42,930 nt of DNA, taken from NCBI GenBank assembly GCA_016742075.1, contig JACVCL010000010.1, positions 1 through 42,930 on the forward strand, in the 5' to 3' direction. Both the position numbers and the translations under genes were made by a program. This stretch comes from Phycisphaerales bacterium (lineage in GTDB: Bacteria; Planctomycetota; Phycisphaerae; Phycisphaerales; UBA1924). Positions 23,228 to 31,947 of the stretch are shown here, piece after piece (the first letter of the stretch is position 1; each line of letters starts with the position of its first letter). Under the pieces are notes generated by a model. The model saw nothing but the letters and a program-made list of their open reading frames with translations, did no database searches and was not told where the DNA came from.

Positions 23228-24343
23228 TCACTTGGTCTCGAAGAGCTCGACGTCGAACACCAGAACCGAGTTCGGCGGAATGCTGGGCCGGCCGGCCGCG
23301 CCGTAGGCCATGCCCGCGGGGATGATCAGCCAGCGGCGGCCGCCGGTCTTCATCGAACCGACGCCCTCCGTCCAACCCTTGATCACACCGTTGAGCGGGA
23401 AGCTGATGTCCTGCCCGCGGTCGCGGGACGAATCGAACTTGGTGCCGTTGGTGAGCCAGCCGGTGTAGTGCACACGGACCGTTGAGGTGGGCCCGGCCGG
23501 GGCCGGACCGTCGCCGACCTTGGCGTCGATGAACCACAGGCCGCTGGGGAGCTTCTGCACCTTGTCGGCGTCGGCGCCCTGGCTCTTGGCGAAGGCCAGG
23601 CCCGCCTCCATGCCCTTGGACTCGGCCTCGGCGGCGGCCTTGCGGGCGGCCTCCTCGGCCTCCTTCTTCTTGGCCTCGGCGCCGGCCACGGCCTTGCGGT
23701 GGGCGGCGATCTCGGCCGCGATCGACTCGGCGGCGACGCGCTCGGCCTTGGTGATCACCACGGGCTCGTTGGGCACGTTCTGATGCGGGCCACGGGAACC
23801 CGTCGGCACGGCGACGATCGCGTCGGCCGCCTCCATCCCCTTGATGACCGTGCCGAAGACCGCGTAGGCCGCGCCCCCGCGGGGCATATCGAGCATCGCG
23901 TTATCGACCACGTTGATGTAGAACTGGCAGGTGGCCGAGTCGGGCATGTTCGTGCGGGCCATGGCGATCGAGCCGCGAACGTTCTTGAGCCCGTTCTGCC
24001 ACTCGTTCTTGATCGGCTCGCGCACCCCGTCCTTCTTCTCGGTCATGTCGGGCAGCATGCCGCCGCCCTGGATCATGAAGCCGGGGATCACCCGGTGAAA
24101 GACGGTGCCGTTGTAGAAGCCGGCCTCGACGTACTTCATGAAGTTCGCCGTCGAGATCGGGGCCTTGGTCTCGTTGAGCTCGAGCAGGATCTCGCCCTTG
24201 CTGGTGGTGAGCTTGGCGTAGGCGAAGGTGTCGGCCGCCACGGGGGGCGGCGTGGCGGGCGCCGCGGCGGGCTTGGGATCCTCGGCGCCGGCGGACCCGG
24301 CGATCGACACGGCGGCGGCAACAGCGGCGAGCAGACGTTTCAT
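23228..24343 (-). CDS. Secreted cyclophilin-FKBP fusion peptidyl-prolyl isomerase
   Basis: A 371-residue protein with a signal peptide (about 1-20, ..SIAGSAGAED), so a periplasmic folding catalyst. Residues about 40-205 are a cyclophilin domain: FYNGTVFHRVIPGFMIQGGG, then GSIAMART, then DSATCQFYINVVDN, and AVFGTVIKGMEAADAI. Residues about 210-262 form an A/E/K-rich helix, probably coiled coil. Residues about 268-371 are an FKBP domain: VRVHYTGWLTNGTKFDSS, then VIKGWTEGVGSMKTGG, then IPPNSVLVFDVELFE. Both active-site sets look intact. Bacterial isomerases normally carry only one of these two folds. Start 24343 begins at the signal peptide. Confidence 0.92.
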   Translation of the reverse strand: MKRLLAAVAAAVSIAGSAGAEDPKPAAAPATPPPVAADTFAYAKLTTSKGEILLELNETKAPISTANFMKYVEAGFYNGTVFHRVIPGFMIQGGGMLPDMTEKKDGVREPIKNEWQNGLKNVRGSIAMARTNMPDSATCQFYINVVDNAMLDMPRGGAAYAVFGTVIKGMEAADAIVAVPTGSRGPHQNVPNEPVVITKAERVAAESIAAEIAAHRKAVAGAEAKKKEAEEAARKAAAEAESKGMEAGLAFAKSQGADADKVQKLPSGLWFIDAKVGDGPAPAGPTSTVRVHYTGWLTNGTKFDSSRDRGQDISFPLNGVIKGWTEGVGSMKTGGRRWLIIPAGMAYGAAGRPSIPPNSVLVFDVELFETK

Positions 24344-24477
24344 GGCGGACGGTTCCTGATGGTGCTGGTTCGCGGCAACGCGGGCGAGCGCCCGGCCGCG
24401 GATGGAGAGTCTATCGGCCGCCACCGCCGATGGTTGCGAGGGGTTGGGGGGGCCATCGGTTCGGGATTGGTCAGGGC

Positions 24478-25788
24478 TCAGACACTGGTGGCGGTGCGCC
24501 GGAACACCCTCGCCCCAAGCCCGAACCCGGCCGCGCCGAACCCGAGCAGCACCCCGCACGGCAGCAGCATCTCGGACGCCCCGTAGCCGCGCCAGATCGC
24601 GCCTTCCATGGCCAGAATCGCCCACTTGAACGGCGACACCGACGACGCGGCCTGCATCCAGTCGGGCATGAACTGGAGGGGTATCGACCCGCCGCCGAAC
24701 ATGGCCAGCAGCAGGAGGGCCCCGCGCCCGACTCCGGCCGAGCCCCCCTCGGTCTTGGAGATTACCGCCAGCAGCATCATGATGCCCGTGAAGGCCGCGG
24801 CGCCGCACAGCACCGCGACGGCCAGGAGCGTCCAGCTCTGAGGCGAGACCCGGGCGGCCATGATGGCCATCATCAGGAGCTGCACCGTCACCGCTGTTGC
24901 GAAGCAGGCCAGGGCTTTGGCCAACATCACCTGCGTCCGGCCGACCGGCGCCGTAAGCAGCCGGATCAGCGTGCCGCGCGAGCGCTCCTGAACCAGCGAC
25001 ACTGCGAACGCCACGCAGCACCCCAGCAGCCCCCACACCGCCGCTTGGGGGAAGGTGATCGCAAACGAGTGCGGCGGGCCGCGGTCGTCGGCGGCCACCT
25101 CTTTCAGCTGCACCTCAACCGGCCGGAACCCGTTACCTGCCCCACCGGCCCGCGCAGCGCCCGCTCGTCGGGCGTTCGTCCGGGCCAGACCGTCGATCGC
25201 CGAGAAGAGGACCTCCACAGCGGCGCGGGTTACGGGGTCGACCTCCCGGTCGGCCCGCAGATCGGCCCTGGCACCCTCGATCATCTCTCGCGATTGAGCC
25301 GGGTCCTCGAACACCCGGGAGAGCTGCCGGAACGCCAGCTCGTTGAGCTTCCCCGCGAGCAGCCCCGCCTGGGCTTTCCGGGTCGGGTCGATCACCCCCT
25401 CGATGGCCAGCCCCCGGCCGCGCAGCATCGACTTCATTCCGGCCCCGAAACCCTTTGGCAGCGTGATGACCGCGGCCAGTTCCCCCCTGCGGACCCTCGC
25501 GGCGGCGGCCGCCGGGTCTGGTGGCGCGCCTCCGGCGTCGATCAGCTGAACGGACAGCCCGTCGGTCGCGGCCAGGTCGGCGGCCATCGCCCGCGAGGCC
25601 GGCGAGCCGTCGAGGTCGACCACGCCGACGCGGATCGTCGGCAGCGAGCCGCCGCCCGCGAAGATGACGCCGAAGAACAGCCCGATGATCATCGGGAAGA
25701 AGAACGTGAAGAAGAAATTGATGCGGTCGCGCAGCAGCAGCAGCAGGTCTTTTCGGGCGATCGCGAGGATGGGTCGGAAGAAGGACAT
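24478..25788 (-). CDS. ABC-2 type transporter permease
   Basis: A 436-residue export permease. It has an N-terminal amphipathic RKDLLLLLRDR and a first helix (about 20-45), then a large extracytoplasmic domain of roughly 190 residues, then five or six helices from about residue 225 (AVWGLLGCCVAFAVSLVQER) to the end. The large domain after helix 1 and the motif ERSRGTLIRLLTAPVGRTQVML are typical of NatB/YhhJ-type ABC-2 subunits that export Na+, drugs or lipophilic compounds. It follows its ATPase by 20 bp. The substrate cannot be deduced. It is the last gene of the minus-strand run that begins with cheW. Confidence 0.9.
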   Translation of the reverse strand: MSFFRPILAIARKDLLLLLRDRINFFFTFFFPMIIGLFFGVIFAGGGSLPTIRVGVVDLDGSPASRAMAADLAATDGLSVQLIDAGGAPPDPAAAAARVRRGELAAVITLPKGFGAGMKSMLRGRGLAIEGVIDPTRKAQAGLLAGKLNELAFRQLSRVFEDPAQSREMIEGARADLRADREVDPVTRAAVEVLFSAIDGLARTNARRAGAARAGGAGNGFRPVEVQLKEVAADDRGPPHSFAITFPQAAVWGLLGCCVAFAVSLVQERSRGTLIRLLTAPVGRTQVMLAKALACFATAVTVQLLMMAIMAARVSPQSWTLLAVAVLCGAAAFTGIMMLLAVISKTEGGSAGVGRGALLLLAMFGGGSIPLQFMPDWMQAASSVSPFKWAILAMEGAIWRGYGASEMLLPCGVLLGFGAAGFGLGARVFRRTATSV

Positions 25789-25808
25789 CGGGAAGAGGAT
25801 CGCTCCGG

Positions 25809-26654
25809 TCAGTCGCGGAGCAGCCGGCCGGTGAGGTGAAGGAACACGGACTCGAGGTCGGGGCGGTCGATACGCATGTTGGCGATCCCGCCGCCGGGCA
25901 TCAGCCCGGCGAGCTCGCGCAGCGGGTCATCCGTCTCGATCCGGCGCTCACCCGAATCGGTGGTCACGGTGAGAACCGATCGGCCGCCGTGCCGCGCGAT
26001 GAGCTCGTCGACCGTTCCCACGGCCAGCACCCGGCCGCGATCGATGATGGCGACGCGGTCGCACAGCCGCTGCGCTTCCTCCATGTAGTGGGTGGTGTAG
26101 AGCACCGTGCAGCCGCGGGCCCTGAGGGTGCGGACGAGTTCCAGGAGGTTGTTCCGCGACTGCGGGTCAACCCCGGCGGTCGGCTCGTCGAGGAGCACGA
26201 GGGGCGGCTCGTGGACGATCGCCGCGGCAAGGTTGAGCCGGCGCTTCATGCCGCCCGAAAACGTGCCCGCCCGGTCTCTCGCACGATCGGTCAGGCCGAC
26301 GAGTTCCAACAAATCTGCCACCCGGCCGCGCAGCGCCCGGTGGCCGATGCCGTACATGCGGCCGATGAACAGCAGATTCTCGGCCGCCGAGAGGTCGTCG
26401 TAGATCGCCAGCGCCTGCGGCGCCACGCCGATGTGCCGCCGGGCCGCGGCGTGCCGGGGGTCGCCCAGACCCTCCAACGTCACCGTGCCGCTGTCCGGCG
26501 GCAGCAGGCCGATCGCGATCGAAATCGTGGTCGACTTGCCCGCCCCGTTGGGCCCCAGCAGACCGAACACCTCGCCGCGGCCCACGCGCAACGACAGCCC
26601 GTCGACCGCCACCGTGGCGCCGAAGCTCTTGCGGATGTCGGTCAGGACCAGCAC
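25809..26654 (-). CDS. ABC-2 transporter ATP-binding protein
   Basis: A 281-residue ATPase with Walker A GPNGAGKST (34-42), signature FSGGMKRR, Walker B LVLLDEP, then TAGVDP and an H-loop in TTHYMEEA. All these match the ABC-2/NatA drug or Na+ exporter class. A C-terminal domain of about 60 residues follows (IDRGRVLAVGTVDELI onward), typical of NatA-like proteins. It pairs with the permease immediately downstream. It starts 16 bp after the cheB stop, with no room for a promoter between them, so it is probably transcribed as the tail of the chemotaxis operon unless a promoter lies inside cheB. Confidence 0.93.
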   Translation of the reverse strand: MLVLTDIRKSFGATVAVDGLSLRVGRGEVFGLLGPNGAGKSTTISIAIGLLPPDSGTVTLEGLGDPRHAAARRHIGVAPQALAIYDDLSAAENLLFIGRMYGIGHRALRGRVADLLELVGLTDRARDRAGTFSGGMKRRLNLAAAIVHEPPLVLLDEPTAGVDPQSRNNLLELVRTLRARGCTVLYTTHYMEEAQRLCDRVAIIDRGRVLAVGTVDELIARHGGRSVLTVTTDSGERRIETDDPLRELAGLMPGGGIANMRIDRPDLESVFLHLTGRLLRD

Positions 26655-26670
26655 GCCCGGAGTGTACCGG

Positions 26671-27738
26671 TCAGCCCGCGCGGCGGGCCGGGATGGGTCC
26701 CGCGCCCGCGCCGGGCGCCACCGATCGCAGCGCCTCGCCGATCTGCTTCGGCGAGAGCGAGGCGATGCTGAGCGCCGCCTGGGTGACGGCCTTGGGCATG
26801 CCGAACACCACGCAGGTCTCTTCGCTCTGCGCGAGAATGGTGCCGCCGGCCGCGACCAGCTTCGCGGCGCCCTTCACGCCGTCCTCGCCCATGCCGGTCG
26901 CGACCACGGCGAGCGTCCGCCCCCCCACTTCCGTGGCCGCGCTGGCCAGCAGCACGTCGACCGAGGGGAAGTAGAGCGTCCCGGCCGGATCACGGTTGCA
27001 GGCCACGGTCCATCGCCGCGGGCCCGCCCTGCGGAGGTGCGCGTTCTTGCCGCCCGGGGCGATGTGCACCTTGCCGGCCTCGATCGGTGCTCCGTCGGAA
27101 AGATGGACGACCGGCACGTTGCACATCTCATCGAGCCGCTCGGCCATGCTCCGCGTGAACACCTCGGGCATGTGCTGGGCGACCACCACAGGGATGGGGA
27201 ACCCCGGCGGCAACGCCGTGAGGACCGTCTCGAGGACCGGCGGCCCGCCCGTCGACGATCCGATGCAGATCATGTCGAACTGACCCGGCCTGAAGACGGG
27301 GGTGCCCGGAAGCGAGACCGTGTCATGGAACCGGCCGCGACGGCCGCCCGAGGCGATGGCCCGCACGCGGGACACCAGTTCGTCTCTCAGGTTCCCGATG
27401 CTGAGCGAGAGCTGCGACTGATCCTTGGCCAGGCAGTCCGCGGCCCCCAGATCGAGGGCCATGATCGCCGCCCGCGAGCCCTCTGTGGTGAGCGAGCTGA
27501 GCATAAGCACGCTCGTCGGACACTCGGCCATGATGCGGCGGAGCGCGGTGAGCCCGTCCATCTCCGGCATCTCGATGTCGAGCGTGAGCACATCCGGCCG
27601 GTGGATCTTCACGAGCTCGATGGCCTCGCGGCCGTTCTTGCCGGTGGCGACCACGGCGATCCCCGGCTCCTTCTCGAGCATCCCCGAGATGGCCTTCCGC
27701 ATGAACGCGGAATCGTCGACGCAGACCACGCGGATCAT
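26671..27738 (-). CDS. cheB: Chemotaxis response regulator methylesterase CheB
   Basis: A 355-residue two-domain enzyme that demethylates or deamidates chemoreceptors. The receiver domain (1-120) has the acidic pocket VCVDDS and phospho-acceptor Asp54 in LTLDIEMPEMDG. The catalytic domain (about 153-345) has the serine-hydrolase triad: Ser162 in GSSTGG, His189 in AQHM and Asp286 in GMGEDG. GGAG precedes the ATG. It closes the chemotaxis gene set cheW-R-A-X-Y-B and opposes CheR. No chemoreceptor gene is in the window, so its substrates are encoded elsewhere. Confidence 0.96.
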   Translation of the reverse strand: MIRVVCVDDSAFMRKAISGMLEKEPGIAVVATGKNGREAIELVKIHRPDVLTLDIEMPEMDGLTALRRIMAECPTSVLMLSSLTTEGSRAAIMALDLGAADCLAKDQSQLSLSIGNLRDELVSRVRAIASGGRRGRFHDTVSLPGTPVFRPGQFDMICIGSSTGGPPVLETVLTALPPGFPIPVVVAQHMPEVFTRSMAERLDEMCNVPVVHLSDGAPIEAGKVHIAPGGKNAHLRRAGPRRWTVACNRDPAGTLYFPSVDVLLASAATEVGGRTLAVVATGMGEDGVKGAAKLVAAGGTILAQSEETCVVFGMPKAVTQAALSIASLSPKQIGEALRSVAPGAGAGPIPARRAG

Positions 27739-27763
27739 GCCGGGGCTCCGGGCGGGATTCGCG

Positions 27764-28138
27764 TCAGGCCGCCTGGGCGACGCGGGCCAGCGTCTCCTCG
27801 ATCCGCTGCGACAGGATGTCGGGCGTGAACGGCTTGACGACGTAGTTGTTCACCCCGGCCTTGATCGCCTCGATCACCCGGCTCTTCTCGGCCTCGGTCG
27901 TGACCATGATGATCGGCGTCCGGTGCCCCTTGGCCCGGTATTGCTTGACGAACGTGAGCCCGTCCATATTGGGCATGTTCCAGTCGACGAGGATCAACTC
28001 CGGGCAGAACGAACCGACCTTCGACATGGCGTCGAGGCCGTCGACCGCCTCCTCGATGGGGCTGTGCCCCATCTGCGTGAGGATGCCCTTCTGGATGTTC
28101 CGCATCGTCTTCGAGTCGTCGATCAGCAGGATCTTCAT
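27764..28138 (-). CDS. cheY: Chemotaxis response regulator CheY
   Basis: A 124-residue single-domain receiver. The phosphorylation site is Asp52 (LVDWNMPNMDG), the acidic pair is IDD (residues 6-8), the switch Thr is in MVTTEAE (80-81), and the conserved Lys is Lys102 in VKPF. Phosphorylated by CheA, it would bind the flagellar switch; CheX, encoded just upstream, would dephosphorylate it. There are 28 bp from cheX and 25 bp to cheB. The longer reading frame upstream of 28138 is out-of-gene sequence and is excluded. Confidence 0.95.
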   Translation of the reverse strand: MKILLIDDSKTMRNIQKGILTQMGHSPIEEAVDGLDAMSKVGSFCPELILVDWNMPNMDGLTFVKQYRAKGHRTPIIMVTTEAEKSRVIEAIKAGVNNYVVKPFTPDILSQRIEETLARVAQAA

Positions 28139-28166
28139 GGGGGTCGGTCCTGGAGCTGGGTCGATG

Positions 28167-28670
28167 TCAGGCGTTGGCGACCGCGGGCGCAGCGGCCGCG
28201 GGGGCCGGGGCCCGGGCCGGGCGGATGGCGAGCTCGATCGCGAACTCGCCGCAGTCGCAGACGCAGGGGATCTGCACGCACGCGAAGTCCTTTCGCCCGT
28301 GCACGACGTGGTTCTCCCCGACCACCACCGAGGGGCACGAGATGGAGATCTTCCGCCCACTGAACTGGGCCTTGGCACCCCCGGCGATCATGTTCACCAG
28401 CTCGCCCACGGCATCGGTGAGATCGTCCGAGCCCGTTGCGACATCCGCCCCTGTGAACACGCTCGCGACCCGCACGGCCGTCGCCGCCGGGAACGACAGC
28501 ACCACCGACCCCTCGTAGTCGCCGGCGAAGCCGATGATCCCCGACACGTCGAAGCTCGGAGCGCTCGCGGGCTTGATCGAGGGCTCGCCCATCTCGACGG
28601 GCATCTGCAGCATCGTCTCGAAGAGATTCTTGGTCGACTTGATGAAGGGGACAATCGTGCTGGGGTCCAC
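28167..28670 (-). CDS. cheX: CheX-like CheY-P phosphatase
   Basis: A 167-residue protein of the CheC/CheX/FliY phosphatase family. The single catalytic motif ExxN is Glu90-Leu-Val-Asn93 in GELVNMIAGGAKAQF. One motif rather than two fits CheX. A beta-rich region follows (CPSVVVGENHVVHG) with a cluster CVCDCGEF and a low-complexity A/P tail. Its function would be to dephosphorylate CheY-P, the role CheZ plays in enteric bacteria. The start is GTG at 28670, supported by GGAGGAG upstream. It lies between cheA (22 bp) and cheY (28 bp). Confidence 0.92.
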   Translation of the reverse strand: MDPSTIVPFIKSTKNLFETMLQMPVEMGEPSIKPASAPSFDVSGIIGFAGDYEGSVVLSFPAATAVRVASVFTGADVATGSDDLTDAVGELVNMIAGGAKAQFSGRKISISCPSVVVGENHVVHGRKDFACVQIPCVCDCGEFAIELAIRPARAPAPAAAAPAVANA

Positions 28671-28692
28671 GGGGGGCTCCTCCGGTCGGGGT

Positions 28693-31029
28693 TCAGGCCG
28701 CGGCGGCCTCGGCGGGCGAACACGAACGGAGCAGCCGGATCACGTCGAGAATCAGGCTGACCTCCCCGTCCTCGGCGATGGTGGCGCCCGAGAACGGCCC
28801 GCCCGACGTGTACGCGTCGTCGAGCGGCTTGATCACCACTTCCTGCTGTCCGATCAGTCGATCGACCAGCAGGCCCGCGGCCTGCTGCCCGACCCCTACC
28901 ACCACGGCAAATCCATCGTTCTCGGACGATCGCGCCTCGCCGAGGCGGTCCCGCATGTCGATCAGCGGCAGCACCGAGTCGCGCAGCCGGAACACCGGCT
29001 GCCCCCCCAACGTCCGCAACTGCCGGCGCTCCGGCCGCACGATCTCCCGGATGCAGCTCACGGGCACCGCGTAGTCGTGCTTCCCGATCCCCACCATCAT
29101 CGCGGGCATGATCGCCACGGTCAGCGGGATGAGGATCTCGATCATCGTCCCGCCGCCGGGTGACGACTCGACCGTCACCTGCCCGCCGAGCGTGTTGATG
29201 TTCGTCAGCACCACGTCCATCCCGACCCCGCGCCCCGAAAGGTCCGACACCTGCTCGGCCGTGGAGAGCCCCGGGGCGAAGATCAGCCTGCAGACCTCAC
29301 GGTCCGACATCGCCGCGAGCTGCTCGCCGGTGATCAGCCCGCGCTCGACCGCCTTGGCGCCGACGCGGGCCTTGTCGATGCCCCGGCCGTCGTCCCGGAT
29401 CGCCACCCGCACGTGCCCGCCCTGATGCTGCGCAGACAGCCGCACCGTGCCCACCCGGCTCTTCCCGGCGTGCTCACGTGCCTCGGGCTTCTCCAGACCG
29501 TGATCCACCGAGTTGCGGATCATGTGCACCAGCGGGTCGGCGAGAAGCTCGAGCACGCTCTTGTCGACCTCCGTCTCGCCGCCCTCGATGACCAGCTCGA
29601 CCTCCTTACCCGTCTTCCTCGCCAGATCGCGGACAACCCGCGTGTACTTGCCGAAGAGCTTGTTCAACGGCTGCATCCGCGTGCGCATCACGCCCACCTG
29701 CAGCTCCGCGGTCAGGCGGTCGAGATCGGAGAGCGCACCGGAGAGCGACTGCTGAAGCTCGTGCGGCAACCCGAGCGACCGCAGCTGCCGCGAAAGGCCC
29801 ATGATCTGGTTCTTGTTCAGCACCAGCTCTCCGACCAGGTTGAGCAGCGTCTCCAGCCGCTCGACCTCCACCCGGACGGTGCTCTCGGCCGGGCCCGCGG
29901 CTCCGCCCCTTTCGCCCCCCTTGTCGCCCCTCCTCTCGGCCTCCGCCCGGTCACCGGGCGCGTCGGCTTCGGCGCGCACGCCCGCGGCCGGCGCCGAGTC
30001 AACCCTCGCGGACGCGCCCGGATCGCCGGCGATCATCCCGTCGGCGGCGAGGATCAGCAGCGGATCGCCGGCTCTCAGGGCTGGCAGGCTCTGCGGATTC
30101 GTGGAGCCCATCAGCGAGCCTTCGAGGCGGGACGCAAAGGTATCGAGTTCCCACTCAGGCTCATGCCCGGCCGCCAGGCAGTCGCCGGCGGCGCTCAGCA
30201 GCAGGGCCACCGCCCGCAGCCGCAGAACACATTCGGCCCGTGCATCAGGCGGGGCAGCGGCGATCACGGCCGAGGAAATCTCGATCAGCTCGCCAAGTCT
30301 CCGCAGCGCCCCGAGCTGGAAGTAGTCGCCGATCGGCCGAACGGCCGCCGCGGCGGCCTGAAGGTCGACGCCCAGGCGGTCGCCCCGCGCGAGCGCGGCA
30401 TCCATCTGTGCCACGCTCTCCCGGAGATCCTCGATCATGAACGGCAGGATGTCCGCCTTCTCCGCCGCCAGGTTCAGCGGCCGCAGACGAGCGCCGCAGA
30501 ACGGCACCGATGCATCCTTGGGCGCATCGACCGCCGTCGGGCCTCTCGCCCCGGCTGGCACCGCAGAAGCGTGCGTGGCGGGCGCGGCGCCCGTGCCCCC
30601 GGCGATCGCCCGAAGCTGCGCGATCAGGTCCTCGGGGCCGGGCGAAGGTTCATACCCGCCGCCGATCGCCGTCAGCTGCCCGCGGAGCACATCCACCGAG
30701 CGGAGCATCGCATCGATGACCGGTGGCGTGACCCGGATCTCACCCTTGCGCAGCCGGTTGAGGGCGTCCTCGGCCGCGTGCGCGAAGCCGGTGAGCGCCC
30801 CGAGGCTCAGGAAACTCGCCGCCCCCTTGATGGTGTGCAGCGCGCGGAAGATCTGATCGAGCAGCGCCGCCGAAGCCGGCTCACTCTCGAGCGTGACCAG
30901 ATCGGCGTCCAGACGCTCGACGAGCTCCCACGCCTCGGTGAGAAAGTCCTGCATCAGGGCGGGGTCGGCGCCTTCGGGCACGATCTGGTCTCCTGCCGGA
31001 ACCGGGCGTGCGGCCCGGGCCGCGGTCAT
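28693..31029 (-). CDS. cheA: Chemotaxis histidine kinase CheA
   Basis: A 778-residue kinase. Hpt domain P1 (about 22-125) carries phospho-acceptor His65 in LHTIKGAASF. Residues about 195-290 look like a second, degenerate Hpt: AVRPIGDYFQLGALRRLGEL aligns with HTIKGAASFLSLGAL but has no His. A low-complexity linker follows, then the dimerisation helices (ETLLNLVGELVLNKNQIMGL). The ATPase domain has the N-box HMIRNSVDHGL, G1 IRDDGRGID and G2 GRGVGMDVV. The C-terminal CheW-like P5 domain starts near VGIGKHDYAVP. It overlaps the end of cheR by ATGA. It passes phosphate to CheY and CheB encoded downstream. Confidence 0.96.
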   Translation of the reverse strand: MTAARAARPVPAGDQIVPEGADPALMQDFLTEAWELVERLDADLVTLESEPASAALLDQIFRALHTIKGAASFLSLGALTGFAHAAEDALNRLRKGEIRVTPPVIDAMLRSVDVLRGQLTAIGGGYEPSPGPEDLIAQLRAIAGGTGAAPATHASAVPAGARGPTAVDAPKDASVPFCGARLRPLNLAAEKADILPFMIEDLRESVAQMDAALARGDRLGVDLQAAAAAVRPIGDYFQLGALRRLGELIEISSAVIAAAPPDARAECVLRLRAVALLLSAAGDCLAAGHEPEWELDTFASRLEGSLMGSTNPQSLPALRAGDPLLILAADGMIAGDPGASARVDSAPAAGVRAEADAPGDRAEAERRGDKGGERGGAAGPAESTVRVEVERLETLLNLVGELVLNKNQIMGLSRQLRSLGLPHELQQSLSGALSDLDRLTAELQVGVMRTRMQPLNKLFGKYTRVVRDLARKTGKEVELVIEGGETEVDKSVLELLADPLVHMIRNSVDHGLEKPEAREHAGKSRVGTVRLSAQHQGGHVRVAIRDDGRGIDKARVGAKAVERGLITGEQLAAMSDREVCRLIFAPGLSTAEQVSDLSGRGVGMDVVLTNINTLGGQVTVESSPGGGTMIEILIPLTVAIMPAMMVGIGKHDYAVPVSCIREIVRPERRQLRTLGGQPVFRLRDSVLPLIDMRDRLGEARSSENDGFAVVVGVGQQAAGLLVDRLIGQQEVVIKPLDDAYTSGGPFSGATIAEDGEVSLILDVIRLLRSCSPAEAAAA

Positions 31030-31871
31030 TCCTTGGTGTACGCGAACGCCTGAGGCACCTGCACGGGCTTGAAGGGCACGTCAACGCTCCGCAGCGTCTC
31101 GCTGTGCCCGATGAACAGCACGCCATCCTGCGCGAGCTGGTCGTAGAACATCCTCGCGCACGACCGCTTCATCGCGTCGTCAAAGTAGATCATCACGTTC
31201 CGGCACAGGATCAGGTCCCACTGACCACGCCGCGCGGCCGCGAGGGTGTCCTTCAGATTGTGAAGCTCGAAGTTCACCATCTGCCGGACCTGGGGGTCGA
31301 GGACGAACTGCGAGCCTTCCTCGCGGAAGTACCTCTTGATGATCAGCGGGTTGACCGACCTGAACGAGAACGAGGTGTACCGACCCTCCTGCGCGGCCAT
31401 CAGGCAGCGCTCCGAGATGTCCGTTCCGAGGATCTCCACCTTCCAGTCCGGCAGCCGGACGCCCAGCGTCCGGTGCACCTGCATCGCCAGCGTGTACGGC
31501 TCCTCACCCGTCGAGCACGCCGCCGACCAGATGCGCAGCCTCCGCGACGGCTCGCGGGCCTTGAGCAGCCGGGGCAGGAACACGTTCTCGAGCACGTCGA
31601 GCTGCGGCTGGTTTCTGAAGAAGCTGGTCTCATTGATGGTGATGCGGTTGAACATCTCCTGGAATTCATCCGCCTGATAGGGGCCGATGGTCAGGAACGC
31701 GACGTACTGCCCGAAGTCGGTCATCTCGAGCTCTTCAAGGCGGCGCGACAGCCGGCTCTCGAGCACGTACTTCTTCGAGTCCTGGAAGAAGATGCCGCTT
31801 TTCTTGTAGATCATGTCGCGCAGCGCGGCGAAGTCCTTGTCCTGCATCTGCACGATGGGGGCGATGGCCAT
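31026..31871 (-). CDS. cheR: Chemoreceptor methyltransferase CheR
   Basis: A 281-residue SAM-dependent enzyme methylating glutamates of chemoreceptors. The N-terminal helical domain (about 8-75) has GIFFQDSKKYVLESRLSRRL. The catalytic domain has ITINETSFFRN, the SAM motif WSAACSTGEEPYTLAM, GTDISERCL, and DLILCRNVMIYFD. ATG 31871 is chosen because GGAGA stands seven bases upstream and the known N-terminal helix begins there; the in-frame ATG at 31901 lacks this. It is translationally coupled to cheA. No C-terminal pentapeptide-binding or TPR extension is present. Confidence 0.95.
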   Translation of the reverse strand: MAIAPIVQMQDKDFAALRDMIYKKSGIFFQDSKKYVLESRLSRRLEELEMTDFGQYVAFLTIGPYQADEFQEMFNRITINETSFFRNQPQLDVLENVFLPRLLKAREPSRRLRIWSAACSTGEEPYTLAMQVHRTLGVRLPDWKVEILGTDISERCLMAAQEGRYTSFSFRSVNPLIIKRYFREEGSQFVLDPQVRQMVNFELHNLKDTLAAARRGQWDLILCRNVMIYFDDAMKRSCARMFYDQLAQDGVLFIGHSETLRSVDVPFKPVQVPQAFAYTKE

Positions 31872-31947
31872 GCACGTCTCCGGTCCGGCGGGCCCAGGCA
31901 CGGGCCCGCGAGGTCGCCTGGTCTGAAGCGCTCGCCGCAGAACCGGC

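Noticed and set aside
29413-31053. 546-residue plus-strand frame opposite cheA
   Set aside because: It is antisense to a well-supported kinase gene; its R/H/Q-rich composition is typical of GC-rich shadow frames.
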